A stretch of 17,466 nt of DNA from Gracilimonas sp031580945 (GCA_031580945.1 JAVLBT010000056.1:1-17466); one strand, 5' to 3'; counted from the first letter of the stretch, positions 1-7,661 are shown. Notes: generated by a model from the sequence alone, not told the origin. A program made the numbers and translations.

Positions 1-255
1 CTTCAAACTTTCCAGCCAATTTCGGGCAGTAGCAGGACCAATTTCATCATCCCCGCCATGGAATTTATGATCAGCGATGTCGTGAAGCAGGGCCGCAAGT
101 TCCACAATAAATAGATCGGCTTGTTCTTTTTTTCCAAGCTTTAAAGCTGTATTTCGAACGCGGTGAATGTGCCACCAGTCGTGGCCGGAGCCTTCGCCTT
201 CCAGTTGCTGGCGGACGTGGTTTTCGGTTATGGTGAGGATTTCGGATGTATGCAT
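1..255 (-). CDS. HD-domain phosphohydrolase, N-terminal 85 residues (runs off window)
   Basis: Reading the minus strand from the ATG at 255, an open frame of 85 codons runs off the left edge, so the C-terminus is missing. The sequence has the HD-superfamily pattern: His29 inside HDWWHIHRVRNTA (from residue 25), then ELAALLHDIADHKF (from residue 52) with the diagnostic metal-binding pair His58-Asp59. Spacing and flanking residues resemble the small soluble YedJ-like HD hydrolases (usually about 200-230 residues) rather than the larger (p)ppGpp or cyclic-di-GMP HD enzymes. Such proteins hydrolyse phosphate esters or nucleotides with divalent metal; the substrate cannot be read here. No signal peptide is seen, so a cytoplasmic location is expected. 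There is no clear Shine-Dalgarno sequence before the ATG. Confidence 0.85.
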   Translation of the reverse strand, partial: MHTSEILTITENHVRQQLEGEGSGHDWWHIHRVRNTALKLGKKEQADLFIVELAALLHDIADHKFHGGDDEIGPATARNWLESLK

Positions 256-323
256 GCCAGAAATATAGAATTTTTTACAAGTAGGATTTAGAAAGAGTTG
301 GGCGAAGAGGTCACCACTTCGGT

Positions 324-355
324 CTCGATCTGACGCATTGCGCGTCTGATCGATG
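324..355. repeat. REP-like palindrome, copy 1
   Basis: A 32-nt unit whose 12-step stem pairs 325-336 with 342-353 around a 5-nt loop, with a single T·T mismatch (331/347). Its outer arms, CTCGATCTGAC and GTCTGATCGATG, are identical to those of the unit at 445-476, while the 9 central bases differ. Confidence 0.7.
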
Positions 356-388
356 GGTTAGAAAGCTTGGTTTCGCGGAGTTGGGCAA

Positions 389-420
389 ACGGTCAAACGG
401 GCTTGAATCCGTCAGACCGT
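389..420. repeat. Hairpin of a second sequence type between the two palindromes
   Basis: Another 32-nt palindrome: ACGGTC (389-394) pairs perfectly with GACCGT (415-420), then a 2x2 internal loop, then ACGG (397-400) with CCGT (409-412) around an 8-nt loop. It lies between the two copies of the other palindrome and has the same total length but a different sequence. It could also act in RNA at the 3' end of the upstream minus-strand transcript, but it has no U-tract typical of an intrinsic terminator. Confidence 0.5.
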
Positions 421-444
421 GGATATAAATTAGACCATCCCGAA

Positions 445-476
445 CTCGATCTGACTGATAAGCGGTCTGATCGATG
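445..476. repeat. REP-like palindrome, copy 2
   Basis: Second copy of the 324-355 unit: the 11-nt left arm and 12-nt right arm are identical, and 9 different bases lie between them. The stem (446-457 with 463-474) keeps the same T·T mismatch (452/468) and a 5-nt loop. The innermost pair is G457-C463 where copy 1 has C336-G342, a compensatory change that suggests the fold, not only the sequence, is kept. Confidence 0.7.
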
Positions 477-570
477 AAAAAGGATTAGGGCACTTGATTC
501 CGGCAAAACAAGGACCACAATAAAATCCAAGCATTACCATCACCTCGTTTCACATTACGTAGGATTATTC

Positions 571-1713
571 CTAAAAATCCATACAGCCGCATAATTCATC
601 AATCACATCAATTTTCAGGGAATCGATGCGGGCAATGGATCGCTCAATCGTTTCTTTTTCAATTTTTCCTTCCCGTAGTAGTTTCTGGATGATCTCAATG
701 GCTCTCTCGGCAATGTCCGGTTCGTAGTGCTTGTTGTTGCCAAAGATCAGCACATCCACCCCGGCGTTAATGGCTTGCCGGATAGCCGTTTCTAGTCCAT
801 ATTTCGCACGGATGGCCTCCATTTGCATATCGTCGGAAAAGACTACGCCTTCAAACCCAAGCGAGTCGCGCAGCAGTCCGTTGATGGTTTTTTCAGACAA
901 GGTAGCCGGCCAAACGGAGTCGATGTTGGCGTTGAAAATGTGGGCGGTCATGACGGCCCGGATGTCTTTTTCGGCGAAGAGTTTTTTGTAAGGAATGAGC
1001 TCTTTTTCATCCCATGTATCGGTGACGTCCGTAAATCCTAAGTGACTATCAGTGGTCGAGCTGCCATGACCGGGAAAATGTTTTAGCACGGAGAGAATTC
1101 CTTCTTTAGAATATTCGTCAATAACATATCCGGCATGCTCAGCTACTTTTTCGGGATCGGAAGAAAAGCTGCGTTCGAGATTCCCAATTACCGGATTTTC
1201 TGGATTCGTATTAACATCTACAACAGGCGCAAAATTGGTATTGGTTCGAACGACCATAAATTCCTGTGCCATGATGCGTGCATAGTACCGAGTGGAATCC
1301 TCGTTATCTAATTCCCCTAAATACTCAGCAGAAACTGATCTTGGAAATCCTTTACTTTCCTTAAGTCGGCTCATCAATCCACCTTCCTGATCCACTGCAA
1401 TAAAAGGTGAATTTGGGGTTGCTGAAATAATACTGTTACTAAGCTGCATGAGCTGTGTGGGATCTTCAATATTACGGTTTCTATTGCCTGTGATAATATC
1501 ACGATCATATAAAACAACACCGGAAATATTGCGTTCGGAAAGATCTTTATAAATGGTGCTGTCTTTCAATAGCTCGGTACCACGAAAACCGACCATGATC
1601 ATCTGTCCAAGCCGAAGGGAATCTATGATCTGCTCTGACACAGGTTGAGGTTCGGAATTCTGGCATCCTGAAATAGAAAAAAGAATAAACAAGGGTAGTA
1701 TAAAGCGGATCAT
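571..1713 (-). CDS. Lipoprotein glycoside hydrolase family 3, beta-N-acetylhexosaminidase-like
   Basis: A 380-residue family GH3 enzyme, close in organisation to NagZ/YbbD, which remove terminal N-acetylglucosamine from muropeptides or other beta-linked GlcNAc chains. The N-terminus is a lipoprotein signal (hydrophobic 3-14, lipobox SISGC, lipidated Cys17), so the mature enzyme is membrane-anchored outside the cytoplasm, unlike cytoplasmic NagZ of enterobacteria. Visible motifs are VDQEGG (107-112, sugar binding), KHFPGHG (211-217), the acid/base dyad of the NagZ type Asp222-Ser-His224, and FSDDMQM (292-298) with Asp294 as the expected nucleophile. The length fits a single-domain GH3 enzyme without the C-terminal domain. 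Its ATG overlaps the stop of the upstream thioredoxin-like gene in TAATG, which implies translational coupling. A role in peptidoglycan or chitin-oligosaccharide turnover is inferred. Confidence 0.9.
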   Translation of the reverse strand: MIRFILPLFILFSISGCQNSEPQPVSEQIIDSLRLGQMIMVGFRGTELLKDSTIYKDLSERNISGVVLYDRDIITGNRNRNIEDPTQLMQLSNSIISATPNSPFIAVDQEGGLMSRLKESKGFPRSVSAEYLGELDNEDSTRYYARIMAQEFMVVRTNTNFAPVVDVNTNPENPVIGNLERSFSSDPEKVAEHAGYVIDEYSKEGILSVLKHFPGHGSSTTDSHLGFTDVTDTWDEKELIPYKKLFAEKDIRAVMTAHIFNANIDSVWPATLSEKTINGLLRDSLGFEGVVFSDDMQMEAIRAKYGLETAIRQAINAGVDVLIFGNNKHYEPDIAERAIEIIQKLLREGKIEKETIERSIARIDSLKIDVIDELCGCMDF

Positions 1714-3167
1714 TAATTCAGGTTATTTTGGCGTTTAGAAAGTAGGCTGTCCAGCACATCGGTAAAGTTGAAAGAAGGTCGAATATCGTTATATCGGGCG
1801 ATATTTCCATCCGGATCCACTAAAATATAAAAAGGAATACCACCGCCTTTGTACGCTTTGAAGGTTTCTTCCTGGAAACCATCACCACTGTAGAGCTGAA
1901 CCCACGGCAGATCAAGCCGGTTAACATCCTGCACCCAAACAAGGCTGTCTACTTCGTTGGAAATACCGATGATCTCGAGTTCATCACGAGAATAAGTACG
2001 GTAGATTTCTTTCATATCCGAAAACTCATCCAGGCAGGGTTGACACCAACCGGCCCAAAAATCAAGCAGCACGAATTTACCGCGGTAATCTTCCATGGTA
2101 TGAATATCACCATCCATATCGGGTAGTGCAAAAGGGATGGCTGGTTGACCGGGAGAAACGGATTTAATTTCATTATAGAAATACTTTAGGAACTCGGTGT
2201 ATTCGGGATAATCAGTAAATTTTTCAAGATAGGCTTCATAACTTGGGCGCGCAATTTCCAGGCCTTGCTCCCCAATGCGCTCAGCGATCAGATACATTTT
2301 GGCGTGAGCCAGAGCATCCCGACTTTCCATGTGATCCAGCACCTGAAGACGTTTTTCATTGAGCTCTTCATAAGCTACCTGCTTAATATCGTATTCTGAG
2401 AGGTCCATACCGTAAGCGGCTTTCACGCTATCGTAAATTCCGAAAGTTCGGGCGTAGTAATGGGCAAAATCCCTAATGCCGGCGCGTTGTGCTTTCAGCG
2501 ATTCAATGGTGAAAAAGTTGAGGGAATCGGCTTCAGCGAAAACGGCTTTTCGGGCTGAATCGGCATCAAAATCTTCAAAAAAGCGTTGGTTGTATTCTAT
2601 AGATCGAACTCTGAAAACCAGATGTTCTCCGATTGCTTTTAGATAATAGTCGTTAAGAGGGCTTTCTGCCAGATGTTTTTCAGCTATCTCATACTTTTTT
2701 CGACTGAGTTCAGTAAGATCGTTTTCCTCACCAACTTTGATCTTTTCCTCTTCGAGTGGAATTTGAGATTCAAGGGTTTCAATTTCAGCCAGATAGGAAT
2801 TGTAACGCTCATCCCAGTTTCCAGCATACCCCTGAACTTGTACGTTTTGAGGAAAATCGGACCGCGTAATTTGAATCCGAAGACTTTGACCAGATTTAAA
2901 AAAAAGCGGATATGCTTCGTTTTCAATTTTAAGTAACCGGATTTCCGTGGTGTCCACATTTACTGTAACAGTAAAATTTCCACTTTTATCGACTGTGAGT
3001 GTATCCACAGCTAAAGGAGCATACTTGTAATGAACTGGTTTTTGTTGCAGGGTAAGATCAGTATCTCCAATATAATCAATACTTCCATTGAGGTCGGTAT
3101 TAGTGCTGCAGCCAAACGAAATGAAGCAAATACAAAATACACCGAAATATTTAACTAAAGAGATCAT
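1713..3167 (-). CDS. TlpA-like thioredoxin-fold lipoprotein
   Basis: The frame is open from 3215, but I place the start at the ATG at 3165-3167, because this puts a standard lipoprotein signal at the N-terminus (MISLVKYFGVFCICFISFGC, lipobox Cys20). The product is 484 residues. After the signal comes a beta-rich segment (about 25-115, resembling the N-terminal domains common in Bacteroidota thioredoxin lipoproteins), then a long helical, charged linker region (about 120-335). The C-terminus is a TlpA/AhpC-TSA thioredoxin fold (about 340-484) with redox motif WCQPC (Cys375 and Cys378) and the cis-proline segment GIPFYILVDPDG (Pro445). The expected role is a thiol-disulfide reductant or isomerase on the periplasmic face; the partner is unknown. 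It is the first gene of a pair with the glycoside hydrolase. No Shine-Dalgarno sequence precedes either candidate start. Confidence 0.87.
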   Translation of the reverse strand: MISLVKYFGVFCICFISFGCSTNTDLNGSIDYIGDTDLTLQQKPVHYKYAPLAVDTLTVDKSGNFTVTVNVDTTEIRLLKIENEAYPLFFKSGQSLRIQITRSDFPQNVQVQGYAGNWDERYNSYLAEIETLESQIPLEEEKIKVGEENDLTELSRKKYEIAEKHLAESPLNDYYLKAIGEHLVFRVRSIEYNQRFFEDFDADSARKAVFAEADSLNFFTIESLKAQRAGIRDFAHYYARTFGIYDSVKAAYGMDLSEYDIKQVAYEELNEKRLQVLDHMESRDALAHAKMYLIAERIGEQGLEIARPSYEAYLEKFTDYPEYTEFLKYFYNEIKSVSPGQPAIPFALPDMDGDIHTMEDYRGKFVLLDFWAGWCQPCLDEFSDMKEIYRTYSRDELEIIGISNEVDSLVWVQDVNRLDLPWVQLYSGDGFQEETFKAYKGGGIPFYILVDPDGNIARYNDIRPSFNFTDVLDSLLSKRQNNLN

Positions 3168-3219
3168 GGAGTTGAAATGGTTAGAATCGTTTAATATTTG
3201 AAATAACAAGGCCATTTAC

Positions 3220-3249
3220 TGTAACATTTCGGCTTTAGAGTATCTTGAT
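3220..3249 (+). promoter_or_regulatory. Weak second copy of the TGTAACA promoter motif
   Basis: TGTAACATTT is followed after 14 bases by TATCTTGA, close to the TGTAACA-N15-ACTCTTRT motif but one base shorter and less exact. It lies 81 nt upstream of the good copy at 3301, matching the 80-nt spacing of the tandem pair near 7700, and that is the main reason to list it. It overlaps the longer, non-preferred N-terminus of the thioredoxin-like frame. Confidence 0.4.
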
Positions 3250-3300
3250 AATAAGAAAATGAACCGGTAAAAATAATTTTCAGAAAAAATGAAATTAAAT

Positions 3301-3330
3301 TGTAACAATTGCCTTTTTTGTTACTCTTGT
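3301..3330 (+). promoter_or_regulatory. Predicted ECF-type promoter upstream of the anti-sigma-like gene
   Basis: TGTAACA (3301-3307), 15 bases, then ACTCTTGT (3323-3330). The same 30-nt pattern with identical spacing occurs twice at 7662-7771 on the other strand. A GTAAC core is the known form of many ECF sigma -35 elements, for example TGTAAC for Bacillus SigX; the -10 would be in ACTCTTRT. It reads toward the gene at 3464, leaving a leader of about 130 nt. Assignment to the sigma factor at 7956 is inferred from proximity. Confidence 0.6.
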
Positions 3331-3463
3331 CTTAAATAAGACGTAGCGGGTAAATAAACTCTTACAATGAATTACTCTGAATTTATTTTAATGGGTATTT
3401 TTTCAGAATCGAAAATGGGAATAGTTTTAGCATTATCCGTTTGTAATCATAATTATAGGAACC

Positions 3464-4219
3464 ATGATAGAAAGTAAATCAAATAAAGAATTAGAGAGGA
3501 AGATCGACCTTTATGTGAATGGCCGTTTGAAAGAAGATGAAGTTGATGAACTCTGGGCTGAACTAATACAGGACGAATATTACATGGACTACATGAAAAG
3601 TGTAGCCAACCTGAAATCCGTAATAGATGCTAAGAAAGATCAAAGCTCTTCAGCATCAATCAGCCCACTTCAAAAAGCTATTCGTTATGGTGCGGCAGCT
3701 GCTGTAATACTCATAGCTTCTGTTATTGGAGTTTTGAACATGAACACCTCTGGAGAATTGTCGGTGAGTCCGGTAGAACAAATAGGGCTTGATGTTGTCA
3801 GGGATGCAGAAGGAATTGCCAGTAATGTGACGAATGAAGTGATTAGGCGTGCAATCCGAATGGCTACCGAAGGTGAGGTGCAGCAAGCAATCACAATTCT
3901 TGAAGATGAGCTTGAACAGGTTTCCGGAGATCCTCAGTTAACAGCGGAATTAGCTCTTAGTTTAGGTTCCATACAGTACAATAACGGAAATTACGAAGCA
4001 TCTGTTACTAACTTTGAAAAGGTGATAAACCAAAATAACATTGATTTACTTACACTTGAAAAAGGTTATTGGTTTTTAGGCAATACTTATTTTCAGTTAG
4101 ACCGATTAGAAGATGCTGAAACAGCTTTTCGCAATGCTTACGAATTAAATGGTGCTTACAGCAGAGTTTCAAAAACGTATATGGATGCTCTGGGTAAAGT
4201 GGCCATGGCAAGTGACTAA
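3464..4219 (+). CDS. Anti-sigma-like single-pass membrane protein with TPR domain
   Basis: A 251-residue protein in three parts. Residues 1-71 are charged and helical; IDLYVNGRLKEDEVDELWAE (from residue 14) follows the pattern (Y-x-x-G-x-L-x-x-x-E) seen at the N-terminus of many Bacteroidota anti-sigma and membrane TPR proteins. Residues 72-92 form one transmembrane helix (AIRYGAAAAVILIASVIGVL). The rest holds TPR-like helix pairs at about 130-150, 161-190 and 199-229 (for example NNGNYEASVTNFEKV and QLDRLEDAETAFRNA). The predicted topology is N-terminus in the cytoplasm and TPR outside. That is the layout of a transmembrane anti-sigma factor with an external sensing or docking domain, but there is no zinc-finger HCC motif or FecR domain. 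AGGA four bases before the ATG is one of the few SD-like sites in the window. A predicted ECF promoter lies upstream at 3301-3330. The function is inferred, not recognised by family. Confidence 0.75.
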   Translation: MIESKSNKELERKIDLYVNGRLKEDEVDELWAELIQDEYYMDYMKSVANLKSVIDAKKDQSSSASISPLQKAIRYGAAAAVILIASVIGVLNMNTSGELSVSPVEQIGLDVVRDAEGIASNVTNEVIRRAIRMATEGEVQQAITILEDELEQVSGDPQLTAELALSLGSIQYNNGNYEASVTNFEKVINQNNIDLLTLEKGYWFLGNTYFQLDRLEDAETAFRNAYELNGAYSRVSKTYMDALGKVAMASD

Positions 4220-4244
4220 ATTGATAAAGCCCTATAGATAAGAT

Positions 4245-7200
4245 TTAAAATTTTTGCCTATTCGTACTCGTTGAATAGGTCAGAAATCCTGTCATAATAG
4301 TTCCAATGGTCAACATTACTAAGAAAAGATAACGACTGTTATTATTGTTTGTAACTGGTGAAGGATTTCCGATCATAGTATATGCACCCCAAAAATGTGG
4401 GTTTGCATTTCCAGTTTTAAGTTGATTTAGTTTTGCTTGTCTGATTGCTCCATTTTTAGTCTCACCATTATTTAATTGAGTATAAAAATCAGTTGCAAAT
4501 TCAGATGCTATTTTATCATTAACGGCCCAGAGGTTTAAAGCAAGGCTTTTAGCACCTGCATACCGGAGAGCTCTGCTAATGCCCATTATCCCACTACCTT
4601 GTATATAATTACCAGAACCGGAACTGCAAGAGTTCAACATAATAAATTCGCTGTTCAGCGGGGTGTCAAACAATTCATATGCATAAAGAGCCTGATCAGA
4701 TTGCAAAGTGGTATCTGATGCGTTTCCTGTCTTTAAATAAATTGTGGAAAACAGTGGATCTTGTTCTGATACTTCACTGTGAGTTGCAACGTGAACCAAC
4801 CTGGAAGACCCCACACGGTTCAGAAATGTTTCTTTTGTTGCTTCCTCCTCGTTGAATATAACTTTGTGATCCATTGAGCTGAGGGAAGTACGAATATTTT
4901 GGGTCTCAATAGGGGCGTAAGGAAGAGATGGAAGATTTACACCGCTAAAATTTGAAAAATCAGAAATGGCAAATCCTGAAAAATCTGTATTTGTTTCGCC
5001 ATTGGATGTGATATTCCGACGATTGTGTTCAAATTCTTTTAAAGAAGTAAAATACCGAATGCTATACTCCTCGATCAGGTAGCTCGTACTGCCATAACTT
5101 ATAGGTGAATCAGGTCTTTCCGTAGGTAATACCTCCAATGGTATGCGATAAAGAAAATTATCGGGTATCACGGTAATTTCATTGATACCATTTGGAAGAT
5201 GTTGAAGGTTTAGTTTCTGATATAACGAATGAAGAGCCATAAGGTCAGTGTTTCCTGAGGCAAGGTTATCAGCAATCTGGTTGAAAGCATCTTGATCTTT
5301 TTTCGCAAAATCCACCTTTTGGATATTAACTTCATCCCTGCTTAGGTGGGTAATGTATAGGTTTGACCCTAATTCTGTGAAATGAAGCAAAAGTTCATCA
5401 TCAGAAATAGCTCGTTGAATAGACCATATCGGAGAAAGTGGAGTCGATTTATTTAAATCAACTTTTGATAATATTTGTTCACGTAAAGCAGAAACACGGT
5501 CAATTTCTTGTTTTAGTTCGAAACGGCGAGACTCACCAGCATTCAAATATCTTTTTCTCAGGGTTTGAAGCCTTTGATTAAGCCTTTTTTCCTCAGCTAA
5601 TTCCTCTTCCGTTAACTTTGAGGCTTTTACAAGTGGGCTATTATACAATGCTGCATCATTGATCGTTTTCAGCTGATCAAGAAGATTTAATGAACTGGTA
5701 TTTTTATCATTTTGCTCATACAGTTCAACCAATAATTCAATGGCATCTAAATATTCATTTTCAACGGTCCAATACCCTTCCTGGGAGTCCGTATTATTTT
5801 TAGCTCGATCAATAACTTGCTTTACTACGGGTTGTAGGACATCAATTGCTGCCCTGTTTCTATTGTTTAAATGCAAATATTGTGATCTGACAGTGAAATA
5901 CTGGGTCAATAATTCGAAATCTAAATCATCAAGACTGTAGAGACCAATCTCACTAAGTATTTCTTCGGCAGCGGAGAGGTTATTTTGCTTCATCTCAATA
6001 GCAGAGAGATTAATAAGCGCAGTTACATAATCCACTGTATTTGACTTGGATAAAGCCAATTGCATTCCCTGTTCAAAGTGTTGACGTGCCTTATTTAAAG
6101 AATCTATTCGGATATAGATATCTCCCTTTTCATAAAGAAGATCAATATATTTGGTATAATTTTGTTTGGGATTAAGCACTTGTTGGGCAGCGTCAAAACT
6201 TTTAAGCGCTTTTTCATGGTCTGAATATTGCGACCAGTAAAAAGTTCCAAGATAGGAATCAATAAGTGCTAACTCAGAAGTGTCCTGATTTGTTATAGCA
6301 ACTTCTTTAGCTTTGTCAATATATTTTAAAGCTGATGTTATATCCTTATTTGCCGTATAGTAGAGAAAGAGATTACGGTATACGTTTAATAGATTTCTGT
6401 AGTCTGAGAAATCATGTTCAAGAGCTCTTAATTGAAAGGAAATATACTTATTAGAATAACCGAGCTTGTAATAGTTCAACCCCAAGTTTGTGAAAACATA
6501 AAAATTTTCAATACCATTGAGATTATATAATACTTCATATATCTCTTTTGATTTATGGTATTTGCCTAACCTATAAAGATATACCCCTTGCCGTATTTTT
6601 ATCTTGTAAGCCTGCTCTTCGTTTTTTAAAAATTCAGCCAGTGGCAGGGAGTGATTTTCAAGAAGTTTCAGCGATTTATCATATTCTTCATATGTATAGA
6701 ACGTGTAATCAAAAGCACCATATAATTTTAACCTCATATTTGAAAGAGGAAAGAGGGAGGCTTCATGGAACGTATCAATATGTCTATAAAGCGTCACGTA
6801 ATCATCTATGATATAAGCACTCCAAATAATAATAGAAGATATGATCGAGTGTTTTAGCGGATCTTCTGTAGAGGAAAGTTTGGATAATTTTTTATTCCAG
6901 AGGTCTAAATTATTTGATATGGACTCTAATGAAAAGTAGTCCATATATGATGAAGACATTAACAACTCTAAGTACAAATGTGGTGCTTTTGCAATTACGG
7001 AATCTTGTCCTGTTCTTTGCTGAATGAGTACACTTTTTAAGTATCGGTATCTTTTGTTGTTTTCTTCATTCCATAATTCAGATTTATCAAAATTTCCCGA
7101 ATTTATTTCTTCGCAGGAATACTTTGATAGCAATTGAAAATCCTGTTTTAAGTCCAATTTTTCCTTAGCAATCAAAAATTCTTGGCAATTAGAATATTTA

Positions 7201-7358
7201 ATTTCTGCTAAAGCCCACTGATACAAATTCTCATCATTCTGACTAATCTGTTCACCATATACATACAATTGTTCATAATACTGATCAATTAAAGATGAAT
7301 CATTGTTGCTATCTAAAAAAGCGGTGAACAGAAGAATTAAGATATTTATATAAAACAC
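4245..7358 (-). CDS. TPR-CHAT protease with C-terminal membrane anchor
   Basis: A 1037-residue protein with a GTG start; a stop lies eight codons upstream and no ATG is available. The N-terminus is hydrophobic (YINILILLFTAF, residues 3-14) and looks like a short signal sequence, but without basic residues in front. Residues about 20-560 are helical TPR-type repeats (clear ones near 260-300, 335-355, 365-395, 405-435, 445-470), followed by a coiled-coil-like stretch (580-635). The C-terminal CHAT domain (about 645-1000) is a caspase-fold cysteine peptidase: His860 in HVATHSE and Cys911 in LNSCSSG are both intact, and the usual GAxxVAxxLW-like helix appears as AGAKSLALNLWAVND. Residues 1009-1029 form a transmembrane helix followed by a basic tail (NRQKF), so the CHAT domain probably lies outside the cytoplasm if the N-terminus is a signal. 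It lies 83 nt downstream of the small lipoprotein gene and converges with the anti-sigma-like gene, 25 nt apart. Confidence 0.88.
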   Translation of the reverse strand: MFYINILILLFTAFLDSNNDSSLIDQYYEQLYVYGEQISQNDENLYQWALAEIKYSNCQEFLIAKEKLDLKQDFQLLSKYSCEEINSGNFDKSELWNEENNKRYRYLKSVLIQQRTGQDSVIAKAPHLYLELLMSSSYMDYFSLESISNNLDLWNKKLSKLSSTEDPLKHSIISSIIIWSAYIIDDYVTLYRHIDTFHEASLFPLSNMRLKLYGAFDYTFYTYEEYDKSLKLLENHSLPLAEFLKNEEQAYKIKIRQGVYLYRLGKYHKSKEIYEVLYNLNGIENFYVFTNLGLNYYKLGYSNKYISFQLRALEHDFSDYRNLLNVYRNLFLYYTANKDITSALKYIDKAKEVAITNQDTSELALIDSYLGTFYWSQYSDHEKALKSFDAAQQVLNPKQNYTKYIDLLYEKGDIYIRIDSLNKARQHFEQGMQLALSKSNTVDYVTALINLSAIEMKQNNLSAAEEILSEIGLYSLDDLDFELLTQYFTVRSQYLHLNNRNRAAIDVLQPVVKQVIDRAKNNTDSQEGYWTVENEYLDAIELLVELYEQNDKNTSSLNLLDQLKTINDAALYNSPLVKASKLTEEELAEEKRLNQRLQTLRKRYLNAGESRRFELKQEIDRVSALREQILSKVDLNKSTPLSPIWSIQRAISDDELLLHFTELGSNLYITHLSRDEVNIQKVDFAKKDQDAFNQIADNLASGNTDLMALHSLYQKLNLQHLPNGINEITVIPDNFLYRIPLEVLPTERPDSPISYGSTSYLIEEYSIRYFTSLKEFEHNRRNITSNGETNTDFSGFAISDFSNFSGVNLPSLPYAPIETQNIRTSLSSMDHKVIFNEEEATKETFLNRVGSSRLVHVATHSEVSEQDPLFSTIYLKTGNASDTTLQSDQALYAYELFDTPLNSEFIMLNSCSSGSGNYIQGSGIMGISRALRYAGAKSLALNLWAVNDKIASEFATDFYTQLNNGETKNGAIRQAKLNQLKTGNANPHFWGAYTMIGNPSPVTNNNNSRYLFLVMLTIGTIMTGFLTYSTSTNRQKF

Positions 7359-7441
7359 AGGAGGAATTTTAAGCTTTTATATTCATCATATAAGCTAATC
7401 TAATTAACAGAGGACTTAAAAACATCAACCCAATTAAAATG

Positions 7442-7627
7442 CTACATGGGTTTTTCGATGATTGGGTCCATGTCGTTGCCGGTGCCGAAAACGCCGTCAT
7501 CGGTGGTGGATTCGATCTGGGTTTGATCCTCGGGCTGGTCGGTCAGGGACGCATCGGTGACTGAGGCACAACCGAAGGAAAGGGATACGATGGCAAAAAG
7601 AGCGAGTACTGATTTAAGTGATTTCAT
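7442..7627 (-). CDS. Small acidic lipoprotein (61 residues), unknown function
   Basis: It begins MKSLKSVLALFAIVSLSFGC, a textbook lipoprotein signal with basic n-region and lipobox (Cys20). The mature part is only 42 residues, rich in Asp, Glu, Thr and Gln, with no predicted structure and no Cys or repeat. I do not recognise a family. The gene looks more GC-rich than the very AT-rich CHAT gene next to it. Two tandem copies of the predicted ECF promoter motif end 34 and 114 nt before its ATG, so it is likely the first gene transcribed from them, possibly with the CHAT gene 83 nt downstream. It could be a substrate, ligand or modulator of the CHAT protease, or simply an envelope-stress lipoprotein; this is inference. 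Confidence 0.75.
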   Translation of the reverse strand: MKSLKSVLALFAIVSLSFGCASVTDASLTDQPEDQTQIESTTDDGVFGTGNDMDPIIEKPM

Positions 7628-7661
7628 TGTATTTAATGATTATTTGTATTAATGGTTAAGT

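Larger units (their letters stand above)
256..570. other. Non-coding spacer with palindrome cluster
   Basis: No plausible gene is present. The middle of the spacer (about 289-476) is built of repeated pieces: TTAGAAAG at 288-295 and 358-365, GAGTTGGGC at 295-303 and 378-386, and three 32-nt hairpin-forming units listed separately. The rest (477-570), just after the stop of the glycoside hydrolase gene, shows no strong terminator or recognisable site. Confidence 0.7.

Noticed and set aside
2684..2959. Open frames of 87-91 codons in other frames across the thioredoxin-like gene
   Set aside because: They overlap a gene with clear domains and have low-complexity or basic, hydrophobic composition without any start context; shadows of the real frame.
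2959..2975. TGTAACA within a perfect 17-nt palindrome (TTTACTGTAACAGTAAA)
   Set aside because: It lies inside the thioredoxin-like coding region, is explained by a Thr-Val-Thr-Val beta strand, and no ACTCTTRT follows at the right distance, so it is not counted as a promoter copy.
3168..3215. Longer N-terminus (16 residues, ATG at 3215) for the thioredoxin-like lipoprotein
   Set aside because: It would put charged and polar residues before a complete lipoprotein signal, and it overlaps the weak promoter copy; the start at 3167 gives a normal signal peptide.
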